Shown here piece after piece: positions 38,001-52,065 of a stretch of DNA of 64,000 nucleotides. The position numbers and the translations under genes are program-made. The number at the start of each line of letters is the position of its first letter. The stretch's first letter is position 1. This DNA is from Branchiostoma belcheri (lineage: Eukaryota; Chordata; Leptocardii; Amphioxiformes; Branchiostomatidae): contig NW_017804353.1 of NCBI RefSeq assembly GCF_001625305.1, positions 1,459,897 through 1,523,896 on the forward strand, written 5' to 3'. The notes below the pieces were generated by a model. The model saw nothing but the letters and a program-made list of their open reading frames with translations. It did not search any database and was not told the origin of the DNA.

Positions 38001-39966
38001 CTACAAAATGTACTAGATCCGCAACTAAGACGAGGGAGAAGAGAGGACTACAATCTTCAAAAGATACATAAAGTGTGTATTTACGTTGCACTCTGGTGAA
38101 GTTGGTAGAAATTCCTTCCGCTATGGTTGATATCCATAAGTGCCCGTCTACAAAGTTCTTCTTCGCTGCCGTGGTAAAAAGATATCCGAATGACGTCAGG
38201 TCCTCCTCGCTGGCGGCGGGAATGTTCTTGTAGATCAGCCCGTCGGCTCTGTCCACTGCCAGCCAATCATCGCACAGGAAGGTGTAACTGTATCAGCCAA
38301 TAGGGGAACGCGATAAGATAAAGGTTATGGTGGTCCACATCATCAGGTTATAATGCTCAACAACGACGACATTAGCAGTACATGCACACCAGGGACTATT
38401 TTAAATGTTGGAAGATTATGTAGCATGAGGTTGAAACGTATAATCCATTCTCAGAAAACCCCTTTCAGATCAGATTTCATTTGAATAAAACGGAAATGTC
38501 TTGAAATTTCAAAAGTCAAAGGTTGCCCACGTTAAGTTGTTCTGCAGGTCTTGGACCACCACCCGGTCCAGGTACCAGGAGTCCCGGTCTCCCTTCCCGC
38601 TGTTGTCGTGCCAGATATGCAGGTTCTGGAGATTCCCTAGATTCTGTTCCGTTGTCATCAGGAACATCTTGTTGGTCGATCTATTGAGAACCTGAATCGG
38701 CAAGAATATACAGGATTCTACAGGTCTCAAAGGTGATATCTATCTGGCACACAGCAGTAGAAACAAAACAGCAATCACTCTTTCATCTCAGGGACTCTCT
38801 TTTCTTGTTGCATCAGATGCCCTAGTGGCTAGGCTAGCGGAAAGGAGGTTGAGAAATTACGGGTTTGATTCCTAGCATTCATGACTAGACGTTGTGTCAT
38901 TGGGAAAGACTTTCCTCACTCCACCCAGGATAGAAATGAATGGGCACCTATCTTCGGTCGGATAGGTAATTATAAAGGGAGCTCCGCATTTCAGTACCGT
39001 GCCCGGTACACATGCATCGTGGATTAACAATCTACTGCCACTACATTTGTACAGCCTCAAAATGGTTATGAGACTACCTTTATCATTCTTACAGGCACTC
39101 AGTCCAGGAAATAACATCACGATATCCTACCTTTGGCTGGTTTCCCAGCGCCCTGACACCGGTGTCTCCGTTCTCAGCCGTGACCATGAACACCACCCGT
39201 GAGTCGGTCCCGGACCCGGGCTGGCTGCCGGTGTACACCGACACCAGGTACGCCCGGCTGTGCTTAGGGTGGTTGTCCGGCAGGGGGAAGACGGCAGCCT
39301 GGGGAAGGAGGGAATATCTGTATCTGTATCTGTACCTGTACCTGTATCTGTATAGCCGGTACAACCGCCCTTCGGCGTAACACACCAGCTAATATAGGAT
39401 ACTGGAGCTGTACATTGGAAGTGATGTAACAAGAGCTATCTGATATCCTCAGTCCATGACCCTAGCATGTCCAGATCATGAGATATCAAACCCGGGAGTT
39501 CCACTGCAGTACCATAACAAGCCACCATGGGACCCGATCTAACCAGTTCGAGGTCTCATCAAGACCGACCCACGTGGCCGCATGTCAAGCTTCTTGCTCA
39601 TGCTACAGTGTTATATTTGATATGTCGTGTGGCAAACACAGCGGTGTTATATGCGAACTAATGCCAAAATAGAGCCTTTGTGGTCGTACTAAGATGGCTC
39701 CATCTCTGATAACAATTTTGACATTACCTTTATGGCATCTCGTTTGTCTGCGCGCCTTGCGAAGATCAAACCGATGAAATACAGCCCTATGAAGACCCAA
39801 ACCGTGGCGAAAACACCAGGGTTCTGTCCCAGGTTGGCGAACTTGCCCCAGATGGTGTTGAAGTCGATGGAGTTGGGCGGAGTCATGAAACTGGCGCCAA
39901 AAGCTGTCAGGTGGTCGCACAGGCAAACGGACGTGTCAGGACTGGAGTCTTGACTAACCTGGATCA

Positions 39967-40009
<43 letters not shown>

Positions 40010-43000
40010 GAATCAATTAATCAATCAGTCAGTCAGTCAATCGGTCAATTGATCAGTCGACAGATACTTACTGATTGAAAGGCTACCGAATGCGCTTTTT
40101 ACTTGTACATAGCTTTATTCCTTAACCCACTACAGTTTTTTTACATGTAGCTCGTGGAAGGACAAATTTAAATCGTGACGCGTCACATAAAACAAATGCC
40201 TGGTGCTCAATCCCTTCAATTACCTTTCGTCAATCAAGGTTACATAAGATGATTCAGGGGAAAGGAGGTCAAATCCTACATACCTTGCAACCATCGGTTT
40301 TCCAGGACTCAATGCGCTCGTTCCAAAAACTGCAGCTCAAACCTCGAACACTGAGGTAGTATCCGTAACCACTCTCACCAATAGGAACGCCGCTGTCACT
40401 CTCATTCAAATACACTCCCAAGTACAGCGTCGGTGACAGCTCGCTCACGTTGGTGAAAAAGAACGAAAATGAGCCAACAGAGCTACTATCTAGGCCATGA
40501 CTGCTGTTCCTGTCCCTTATAACAGTACCAGTCAGGTTGTAAGCATCGTGAGTAGGGAAGTCATCGTCACGAAGATACAGGGTGAGTTTTGTCCCGGGGA
40601 CGCTGGGAACGACAGCGATGGTGAGAGCCTGGGCGTCATCTGTGATGTTGATGACGTGGTACTTAATGTCGTGTAGAGTCTTGGTGTCGTTCACGTGAAA
40701 GTACCTGAAGGACACGACGATGAAGGTTAGACATCCAGGCAATGACATACACAAGAAAACAGTTACCCAAACAACTGGATAGATTTTGACATCATCATCA
40801 TCAAAATGGATCCCCCCCCCCCGATAACCCCGCGAGTGGTACAGTTGGGAAGGGTGTGTGTGTGTCTGGGCTTATGCGGGCAGGCCGCTAGCCCGGCTTG
40901 AAAAAACTCAACAGTGGGAGTCGTGACCATTGAGCCGGATTTCATAGTTACTGTATAAATAAGTTTCTGTATAAAACTGTTGACTTCAGATCTCTTTCAA
41001 TCACAGACAAAAAGTAGTGAATGCTACTTGACAGTTGTCAAAATCTGTCCAGTCGCTTGAGTAACAGAATTTTCTTTTGTACCTGAAGGAAAGGTCCTCG
41101 ACGTCTTGTGGCAGAACGATGACGAAGTCGTCCGGAAGTGACGTCATCTTGATGACGTGGTTTCCGGGCATCCTCTTGATGACGATGTCCAGGACAGAAG
41201 ACTCGACGCTTGACTTCCCGGTCGCGTTCCACACGTACGGGTTCTTGTCATACAGGACCACCTGCACTCAACGGAAAGTACATTCATCGTGACAATATTA
41301 GATTCTAATATTCACGAAGAAAGATCCAAACAGATAAATGAATAAATAAATAACAATAGAAACTTAATTGTTAAGATTGTAACGAAATACGTTATTGCGA
41401 TTGAATCATAATCAGTTCCAGATTGCTTCACATCACATATCATCGAAATTCCGTCAAAAGCTTAGTTCCGCGAGCTAAATTCAATGAGAAATCGAAAAAA
41501 TTAAGTCATAGGAAAACAAAGTAGTTTGACGGAGAAAACATGCTTGAGTTACAAGCTTAAGCGTGGGATTGAAACGCCATTTACATTATAGGTCAAATAA
41601 AGCCACTGATATTATGAGCCAGATTGCAACTCATTAACTGCATCAGATACCTGAACTACAATACGGCTCTCCTCCCGTTCCTCGGTCTCGGATGCATTTG
41701 CCCGCGGCTCCGGCACCAAGTCCAGAAACCCTGTCGGCAGTTTTACGGAGCTCCGCCCAGCGGTCATCGGTTTCTCTGCAGCCCCCCTGTCGACACCCTG
41801 AGCGGCCACGGTCAGACCTCCGCGGCTCACCTCCACCTTTCTGGTGGAGTTCTCCGGCAAGCCGCTGGACAGCATGTTTCCCAGGTTCTGCACCGCCGCT
41901 GCGCATTTCTGTGTTATGGCCCGTTTCTAGCATAGTGCAAAGGATAGATGGTTGGTGGCCTTTATTGTAATACATGTATAATTAAAAATAACCCCCAAAA
42001 ATAACCACGTGTAACACTACTTATACATCCGTCCTCTTAGGTTCATGGACAAGTAATGCAGGTTTAATACACTTGATTCTACACGCTGCTATCTGCATGG
42101 CGACAACGAAAAGGCTATGAATGAATTAATGGCATATTGGTAAACCGTTCGTTAACAAAACATTGCCATGCACGATATTTCTGGATAAACTGGAACTAGA
42201 AAGTATAACTCTTAAGTCATCCCTCACCTTATCCAGAGATGGAATGGGCCCTTCTGCCTTAGAAGGCTCTGGCGCTAAGAGATTGTCTAAAGTTCCAAGA
42301 AATCCTGAAAGATGAAAGCCAGGCGATATAGGTATGGAAAACACATTGTTATGAATGTCACTCAACCCAGCAAACTGGTTATCAAAGTCGTGCATAAAAT
42401 GACCCTAGCCACTTGTTCAGCTACTGTTGGTGAGTACTTAAAAGCCATCTTTGTACCATCACTGGATATCAATCTAAAGGGACCTGGCATCAATGTCTCA
42501 ACAATTCAGCCAAGCTTCAATATTACTGCTGAATGGGTTTGCTTACCCGTTGCCATGGCGACAGTGGCGTTGTTGTCGGTGTCGTTTTTGCCCCCTGTGC
42601 GAGACAAGGCGGTGGACAGACTCTCCACTGCACCTGCCACTGCCAGCTGGAACATGGGATACAGTCGGGGTCATCTGAACGGTCATGGTTTATTGTACAC
42701 CTTTTACTCACAGTCGTTTTCAAACTTTAAAAGATATGAAGTAGAATACTCGTGATTGAATCATGGAAGAGTAATATTCAAACTAACTTTAGATAACAAA
42801 AAGTTTGAATGTCAGAGTAAGTGTATACAATAAAAAAACAATATTAATCTTCCCAATTTCTTGGGATCTTAGCTTGAGTGCCATCCTATCTACGTTACTG
42901 GGGCTCCATCTCCCTAGTTACGTATGTAGGTTGGCACCCAAGCTAGGGGGGCCTACGCAATGTCTCTAAAAAGTAATTTCTGATATTCACTAAATGAGAT

Positions 43001-46000
43001 ATTCAATATACAATATACAATCAAACAGTCAAGTAGAAGCACGTCTCTTACTTGCGCATCTGGATCACTACCAGTACCGAACACTTGAACCGCTGAAAGG
43101 AAGTTGTTGCTGAGATCTCCCGCTAGACTAGGATCGGTCACATTCCTGGCCATGTCCAGACCTGCCATGGAAGACTGGAATACCTGGAAAACCACGACAG
43201 AGAAGTGTGTTCTTGCAACTCTTGTGCTACCCACCTAAATCACATTTTGGAGTCCTTGCATGATTCTTATCAGAGGAAAATCCATATAGTTGATCCAATG
43301 TTACAAACATTGTTTATCGGATTGGTGAGATTACCTTGTCCAAAGTTTTCCTCAGGGGTGTATCGGTGTTGTTTGCAGGCGCCAAATTCAGAATCACGGA
43401 TAATGTACCTACAAACAACACAATCAATCGCAAAGGTCTTCTTAGTCTGAAGTTACTCATTCATTTCTTCATCTTGAAAAAATTACCATGTACCCTTCAA
43501 GCAGATCTGTTGCAGGCAAAGTCGTAACCGGCAAGACACTATCCAGTTTGCTAATTGGACAGTGTCTTACTTGATGGATACAGGTTTGTACAGGTTAGTA
43601 CGACATTGCTGTTGAGGGATCAGTTTGAGCAGTACCATTAGTCAAGCTGGTGTGTTACCCGAGGGGCATTTATACCGGCTATGTTCATTTGATAAATATG
43701 CTTAAGTGGTGAACATAGAGACTTACCTGCGGCCATGGTTGCTGCCTGTGTGCTGTTCTGCAGCTCAGCGCCAAACCCTGCTGTTGCCAGGTCATTCAGG
43801 GATTCAGCAACTCCGAGCTTTTTGCAAGAACACATGAAAATACACGAGTGAATTCGAAGTAATATGTAGTAACCAACGATGGTAAATAATCTCTCAAATA
43901 ATTTTCAAAATTGGAGTTCATTTCTTGCTAATTTTGAACGATACAGTTTTCATACTTTGACAACAGATTACTCAGCAACTGGCTTGTTTGACGGAAAATT
44001 CGATGCATGATAAAGAAACACGCCGGTCTTTAGAATGTCGTTCTCTAGTTGTCGCAAGGTTTAGATACGTATTAGCTGGCTGTATGAGACTCAAGCCACA
44101 TCTTCTATCTTTAGATTGGTACGATAACAGAATGCCGCCACACCTTGGCGTCCTCGCTGGCGGTTGTAGCGTTGATGCGCAGAAACGCGCCGACAGCGGA
44201 GTCCAGGAGCTGGCCAGTCTGGTTCGCCGTCAGGTTGTTGGATGATCCGACGGCGTTGGACAGACTTTTGGAGACGGCAAGAAGCTCCTGTTGAAAGTCA
44301 AACATACCTGTCTTATATCAAAGAAAGATACTTCATATTACTGTATTTTTGTTGCAAACGTATGCACAGGAAATATAAAAGACACAGTGAAATTTTCATC
44401 GAACAATATGGGCTGTTAATGCTTTTGGTATGCGTTTATGCAACATGGAAAAAGTAAGTCCTCAGATCGCATGAGTGTGACTGTGACGTACCTTATCCGT
44501 GAGTACCTCAGGCAGTGACGCCATGTAGCTGGCGAGGGCTCCGGGGTCCTAATTACAAAGGCGAGAGACAAACGATTCACCATATATGGCATATAAAGCG
44601 CTAGTAAAGCAATGTAAGTGGCCTTGTCGCATTACAACACGGTAAAAGAACTAACAACATTTCAAATGCTCACCTCTAGGTCTGCGTTCATTGCATGAAA
44701 AAAGACCGAAATACGTCAGTCATCAGCAGAATGTACCTTAATGTGCAGAAAGAGATATGAGACTACGAATAAGTCGAAAATGACAGGAGCCCAAAAGTGA
44801 AGTGACACCCAACCTACCTATTGTCTTTTTGCAGACGAAGGCCTTTTCAAAAGAACACGGAACGTCTTGCCAAACTGTAGAAAGGATAACAAACCATATC
44901 TAAATACTTTGAATGTGGTTATGTGAGAAAGCGTAACTGTTGAGCGTAACATTCTAGTGATTGATTTTGTGGTCCTTTCCTGTGTTAATTTAAAGTTTTA
45001 GTTGAAAAATCTGTAAATTGTAGACAGAACACGAACTTGCTTATTCGCAGAAAGTCACCGACCTGGTAAAGGGATCGGGTCATACATGTTGCCAGTTTCG
45101 ATAGCCACCTTCTCCTCAGCAGAACAGACTGTACCCTTCAGGTGGCAGTTGGCAACGCTGTTGTACTGGAACGACAGACATGCCGAGTTTGCACAGCAAG
45201 CGTCCGCACAGAACTCCAGGGAGACGGCAAAATGACTGGCCACGTCAGCCCCTCGGCAATCCGTCTGGGGAACGTGGCGGAACGTCGACAGTCCGCACGC
45301 TGCTGAAATAAATGAATGTACCTGGATTCCCGAAGACTTGTAGGACAGGTCATCGTCATTTTTAGTCAGTATGGACCATATCTATCTCTATGTAACCTAT
45401 CTGTTTGCTTCTTTCTATCTATCCAAGATATTATCTATCTATCCATCCATCTGTCTACCTATTTACCTACCTATCTGAGTGCTCTGTTAGGAACACAGAA
45501 CTCAACGATGTTGACATTTAACCATGACACTCTCTGAACTCTCTATGAGAACTCTTTGAGCATCAAGTTAGTAAAGTGTGAGACATTTCGCACATACCTT
45601 CAACAGCAACACAGTTCTCGAAACGTCCCCCGTCTGGAGGTGGACTCGTCCAGGTCACGTTGGACCCATCAGCCCATGTTAAAGTCCCACTCTGTAAGGC
45701 AGAGATTGGAAATTTTGAAACAATACTGATACAAGTAGCATCTTCTAGATAGAGACAAAAATTGTTGAAAAGCTAGGAACCTGATGACGTAATAAAATGA
45801 CGTACCTGTTTTTAATTTTTTTTAAAAATTCCAACATCTAATCACAAGACGTGGCACACTCAAGTTTTTTCCACTTATATTAATGCCGCCACCAACACAA
45901 GGGGCAATACAACACTCATTTTTAACCTGAGCGATGTGAGGAAAGTCGTGTAAAGTGCCTTTCCCGAGGGCACAAGATCGGTGGCATGTCAGGACTCGAA

Positions 46001-49000
46001 CCCGGGAACGCTTGATTCCGAGTCGAGCACTACGCCACACGACCCCACACGACGTACCTGCTGACTGGGGTTGAGACCGATCCAGTAGCTCCCGACATCC
46101 TTTGCCGACATCAGCTCCGCCAGGAAGTTGTTCTCCTCGCTGCCGGAGACGGAGGCCAGGTGAGACCCGAGAGACTGACACGCCGCCTCCGCCGCGCTCC
46201 AGGTAAACCGCTCGCCGGGGATGGGCAGGTAGCTGGCGCCGTTGGAAGACGTCCACTCGGGGTCTTTGAAACATAACCAGAAAAAAATACTATCATGAAA
46301 GTTCATCTGTATTGGTAGTTCCATGTTTAAAGTTAACACTTTAGATCCAACACGAAAATTTCTCTCACCTAGAGCTTTCGACCAGTCACGAAGCCACATG
46401 GCAAGCCTCACTGGGTCAGTCTACTGAGGAAGACCAGAGTGACTGGTCGAAAGCTCTAGGTGTTGTAGGATTGTCCTTATCCAAGCACCTGCTCTATGAA
46501 TCTCTAGGACAGATAGCTAGGTTTGCCCCGAGAGACTGGCACGCCTCTTCAGCGGCGGTCCAGGAGAACCGCTCCCCGGGAATGGGCAGGTAGCTGGCGC
46601 CGTTGGAAGACGTCCACTCCGGGTCTTTCAAACATGAACAGAAAAAAATAGCTATAGGGTTGTCATTATTCAAGCACTTGCTCTATGAATCTCTAGGACA
46701 AATAGATAGGTTCGCCCCGATAGACTGACACGCCCCCTCCGCCACGTGCCAGGCAAACTGTTCTCCGGGAATGGGCAGGTAGCTGGCGCCGTTAGAGGAC
46801 GTCCACTCCGGGTCTTTCAAACATAACCAGAAAAAATCAAGGGTTGTCCTTATTCATTATTGATCAAACAACTGTTTTCTTTAAATTCATTTCTATGAAT
46901 CACTAGGAATGCACAAGTAACTACCAATATCCGTTTAAAACCAAAACAGGTATAGAATTTGTGCCATCCGGCTCTGGATGGTACCCGGCGAAAACTGGTA
47001 GTCATGGGCCCATATCTCTGCCTTTACTTTGGTAATATATTGAACAAGTCTGACGTATACGCCTCAGGAATGGTCAGAACTCTCAAGACACCGTTACTTT
47101 GCATTTTAAAGTATGCGTTTAGAATCGTGCCAAATGTCGAGTACAAGATCGCTTGCAGCATCCTTATAATAAATTGCAATAACCACAATGTGTGTTCTTA
47201 AAATCTACCTTTAGGATCATGGTCAGTTTCAAGAGCTTAAAGTTTTCGCTTTGCATCGCAGGATCTTGTTACTTTATCCTTGACATTCTAAAAAACACGT
47301 TTTTGGACACGTGCAAATCAGTTTCCCTCGAGGCCAAACAATTTTATGATCGATGGACAGTAAAACACCAAGACACTTTCGTCCCTGGACATTTCAATTC
47401 TTCTCGGTGACAAGGAGGTCACTTGGATGATGGAGTAGCTTTCAAAATAACACCTCTGGCGGAAACAATTCATCTGAAAGTGGTCTGGAGCCGAGGAAAT
47501 TGCACCCTTGTTCGGTGGAGATGACCTGTTATTAGTCTCAGATTTGACGGATGGAGTCGCTGATATTTTCCCTCGTGACGCAGTTGTGTCAATAGAGTTC
47601 ACGGAGCATATAATTTACACTTAAATATGGATCGCGTTTTACGCTGGGGCTCATCAAATATTGATGGAGTAAAGCCGCTGCAGCTGTTGATTCTGATGCT
47701 TTTGCTATGACTACTGGATGGCATAATAGCGTGGCAGAATACGTCTGAGAAGTTTTTGAGAAGTATGGTAAAAGTTTTAAGAGAAACATCATGGGGACCT
47801 TGATAAATAGACATGCACGCTTTTACATTCACCATCAGTCAGTCTGTCAGGCTGAAAGACTGTGACTTGAACTGCGCAAAACGGGGTGATACAGGCCCTT
47901 TACAAATCAAATACGAGCTCAGAATCACAAACATTTTAAGACCAAGGTTAGTTTCAATGTTCAAGGGACATGTTCAAGTGGCAGCACTAGCACATTCACC
48001 ACAGTGTAGAAATAAGAAATTAGTGTTACAAGTGTTGTATTTGTCTCAAGAACGTCCGTACTTTGTAGCGTTGGCCCATCCAAAGACCCAAATCTCACCG
48101 TAGCCATATAGAAAGTAACCCGTTGTGACTGCCTTACCTCTGCATGTCTTCCCGTCAGGATTCAGTGTAAACCCCACCCGGCAGGAGCAGTCGTGTCCAC
48201 GGAGAATGCGGTTCGTGCAGATATGGTCGCACCCGTCGACATCGGTCGCACATTCATCAAGCTCTGGGGTAACATAACAGTTCTTTCGTGTCTTTGCAAG
48301 AAATGTGCCTACAAAATAACATTTTCCTAGAGATTGAAACAACATCCTTCAAGTTTACGTACTCAGTAAGAGCTGTTGGATACTCAAGTATATTCTATTA
48401 AATTATATATTTTCTATGAATGATTATATTAATTAAATTGTCATGTGAAATCAAAAGAAAAGAAGAGCATGTGTTGGCAGGACGTAACATGGCAAATAGT
48501 TTGGGTGATCTCCAAGCAAATCTCTGGCTTCGGGGGCAAGACATGTACATGTACACTACGTTGGCCAGGCCGTTTCCAACTGAATCCAGCTGGATACAGC
48601 CTTGCCAACATGGTGTCTACCTGCGAAGAGATTGCTGTAAGCTTACTGTCTTGGGACAGAAAGTGTGTAGAATCTAGAAAGTTGTAGACGTACCTACGAT
48701 CGGTCGGTAGTCCACACATCCAGTGCACTGACAGTGCGACCACGTTATCCCACAATGTCCCCCGGCTGAACAGCAAGGGAGGGCGTTAATGTTGCCGGTC
48801 GGGTCGCACTCGGCCGACTTGCCGTCAGGGAGGGGGAAACCGGGTCCACACCGTCCAAGGCTCCGTAATCTTCTTGTTGACCATTCTAGAAGCATCGCAC
48901 ATTCATGGAAAGTTAACCCACGTTTTACATGGAAATAGAGGACAGAATTCTGTTCCGACAAATCGTGTATGGATAGCTCAGCTGTCCCCACAGTTTTATC

Positions 49001-52000
49001 TGTACTAAGAAGCTGAAAGATATAGAGCATCTACATAATTGCAACAACTGTGTCATCTGCACTCATTCGAAAGACACGAACATTATGAACAGAAAATTTC
49101 CTTCAAGAACGCCTTTTTCGACAAACCATCCCTATCAAAGCCCATCTGTTCCTAACGTTCTACATGTACTAAGAAGATAGCCTCTACCAGGCGTTCAGAA
49201 GAGGCTGGAAAGAGTAGAAATTGGCAAAATAGACAGATAACATGCAAATGGAATGTCAAACTGAAGTCCTTTAGCAGAACAACCTCCCTGGCATGTTATC
49301 TGTTTATTTGACCAATCTCTACTCTTTACAGCCGCTTCTGAAGCCTGGTAGAAGTTGCTCAGAAACCGGAAGATGCAGCATTAACAGTGCTCTCTCTACC
49401 CCAGCATATCTTTTTACGAAAAAAATGTCTTACCGAAGTCCTGCGGCCTGATCATGATCCTTGAGTGCTTGAGTGAGACATATCCCTTCCATTCTAGCCA
49501 GTTCATTCCCCTGGCGCGACAGTTCTGCGAACTGTACTCGGGGTTGCTCGTGGAGCTACACTCGGTCTTGTAAGGTCCGTTCAAGTAGACCTCGCCACAA
49601 CCATCTGGGTACCACCAACCTCCGGACCCGAACCTTTCCAGGAGACAAAAAAAAAGAGAAAAGAAACGGGTGTCACGATTCATGTTGTTTTTGTTCGTTG
49701 TTTCTACCCGAAGGTTATATTTCTGGCGCATTGCTAAAAAGCTCCTCTTGGTAAGACTTAACGTAGCATTAAGCGATAATCACTGAAGACAACTATTCAA
49801 AATCAAAGCAAGATAAACTTTCCAACGTTTAAATCATATTCTCTATGAAACACATATCATGCATAAACATATGTATAAATATACATGTGTTACTCAAAGG
49901 CTGCATATCTGACAAGTATCTGACCATGCGGCGCAGTTATTGACATTGCCGTCGTTGTCTTGGTCCTGAGTGGTGAACATGTTGCCGTCTGCGTTGTACC
50001 GCCCGTTGTTGTCTGGTCTGGTGATGCCGTCACCCGCGGTACCGGAGTAACCAGAGATCGCCAGTCTGGGGAAAACGTACGGTAACAAACGTCATTTCTT
50101 TTAACGTACATTCCAACATTTCATGACTAGACTAGACTAGACATAGTGACAGCACACTCAAGTAAAATCAACTTATTTGCCACCAACGCAGAGGACGACT
50201 ACAGGACACGACAATACACGGGAAAGTCGTGTAAACTGCCTTTTCCAAGAACACAGGATCGGTTGCATGTCAGGACTCGAACCCGGGACCTCATGGTTCC
50301 GAGTCGAGCACTCTGCCGCTACGCCACACGACACCACGAACTAATGCCATTGAACATACCGAGGTAAAGGTTCTAAGACCCTACTACCCAACTATATCAT
50401 CTGGCTGAAAGATTTTGCATAAGATATGTCGATCTAGTTGAAAATTTACTTTGACACAAGCTTAAGACAACAGCAACCTAAGTATCCTATTGAAAACCTT
50501 ACCTGTACTTGTCCGCTGCGCTCCCCACCCTGAAGCTGCTATATTCCGCATAGGCCGTGGACTCGTCCCAATCGGTCAGATCAACACGGAGGATGTACCC
50601 TTTCTGTGCAGTAAACGACGTTTAAGTTACAGACAGTTGTATCAAGAATCGTGCATGATCCAGAACCATGTTACTGATACTGTTACTCTATCAATTCTGT
50701 ATCCAGAACCGTGCCTGGGGCAAAATCTACATTCTTGGATAAGCGGAGACTATCCAGAACCGTGCCTAATCCTAACCCTAGCCCATTCAGACATAGAACT
50801 AGATAGACGCGGTTCTGACATCAAAAACGCCTATGAAAAGATTGCTTGGGAAATGAATCAACGATGAAAGAGCACAGAGGCTCTTTATTCTTCGAGTTGA
50901 GAGCAGAAGAATTTCAACACAAATAAAGATGGATGCACTCAAAACTCTTTTTGGGGTGAGAAGACCGGCGTGGTTGCCAGAGCCACGCACTGCTCTTCTA
51001 ACGCTATAAGAACAAGAACAGAGATGTGCCTGCCTGGTTGGTCAGCCGATGTAGTTTGTCCAACCCCAGCCAGAACTCTCCCTCTAGGCTGCCGAACCCC
51101 TGCTCGTACTCGGACCAGGTTCGGTTCGCAAACGTCTCCGAACCGTCCGTTCTTCTTTGGATGACCGTCCAGCCAGCTGGGGTAGGAGAATCATAAATAC
51201 CATTAATTACCTTTTATTCACAACAATTGTACAAGGTAAAACGTATGGCATTTATTGATATACAAGAAACATACAGTGAGACGAATCTACCTTGCAAACA
51301 CTGGCTGATTATGGGTTTGTGAATGTACTTTTTTATTTCATTTCATTTATTTTATTCTATTCTATAATGTATTTGCAATTGGACGGTCAATGGTCAAATT
51401 TCTAGCATTCAGACACTTCTAGATATTGCCCTATGTGTCTATCTATCTATCTTGTGGACATGTTTTGGTGATTTTGCCATTGAAAATAGCTAGTAATTGA
51501 GTCCCATTGTTCTTAAGTTTTTGATAAAACATGCGTCTTTGAAGCGTTGGCAACACATGAGGGCTTTCATCTTTTTAGAATGCTTGCTGAAACGATTGAC
51601 GTCACATGCGAAGCGGTTTTTTCATCTACGAAAACAGAGAGAAGCTTTTCGCGCTCGACATTACATGTATACATTCAAGACAATCCTAAATAGCAAGTCT
51701 CCACAGCGCAACTCTTACCTGAAACCTGGAAGACCTCGACTTCACACAGGGACAGAACCCTCTCACTCCCGGGTAGGCTCACTCCGACGTACCTCCCCCG
51801 TATCCCTCCGCACTGGACCGTCATCTCGGTCTGCCCCTCGGGAAAGCTGTGGTCGCCTGGAAGGATCATCAAGGTGTGACTTGATCGAAAAAATTTGGTC
51901 TCTTTACTAACGAAACATTCAGAGAATTGTCTGTCTAACCAGTCCAAATAAGTGTGTGTGTGTGTACTTGTGTGTGTGTGCGTGTGTGCATGTTTGTTTG

Positions 52001-52030
52001 TTTGTGTGTGTGTTTGTGTGTGTGTGTGTT

Positions 52031-52065
<35 letters not shown>

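Larger units (their letters stand above)
44818..46263 (-). other. C-type lectin domain 2, interrupted by a PAN-like exon
   Basis: Exons 46058-46263 ('[20 protein letters not shown]', '[12 protein letters not shown]'), 45598-45691 ('[13 protein letters not shown]', 'FENCVAVE') and 44818-44874 ('[17 protein letters not shown]'). Together they are a normal lectin fold. No EPN/QPD motif is seen, so classical calcium-dependent sugar binding is doubtful. The exon 45063-45299 falls between the second and third of these. Confidence 0.88.
49434..51176 (-). other. Fibrinogen-related domain, main part (four exons)
   Basis: Exons 51034-51176, 50503-50603, 49925-50065 and 49434-49633. They encode '[16 protein letters not shown]', '[16 protein letters not shown]', '[14 protein letters not shown]', '[15 protein letters not shown]', '[16 protein letters not shown]' and 'SRIMIRP'. 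These are the canonical FReD signatures, including the D-x-D-N-D calcium loop. FReDs bind acetylated glycans and other ligands. The exon at 51034 ends at a GC donor. FReD is not a typical domain of vertebrate polycystin-1 proteins. Confidence 0.92.
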
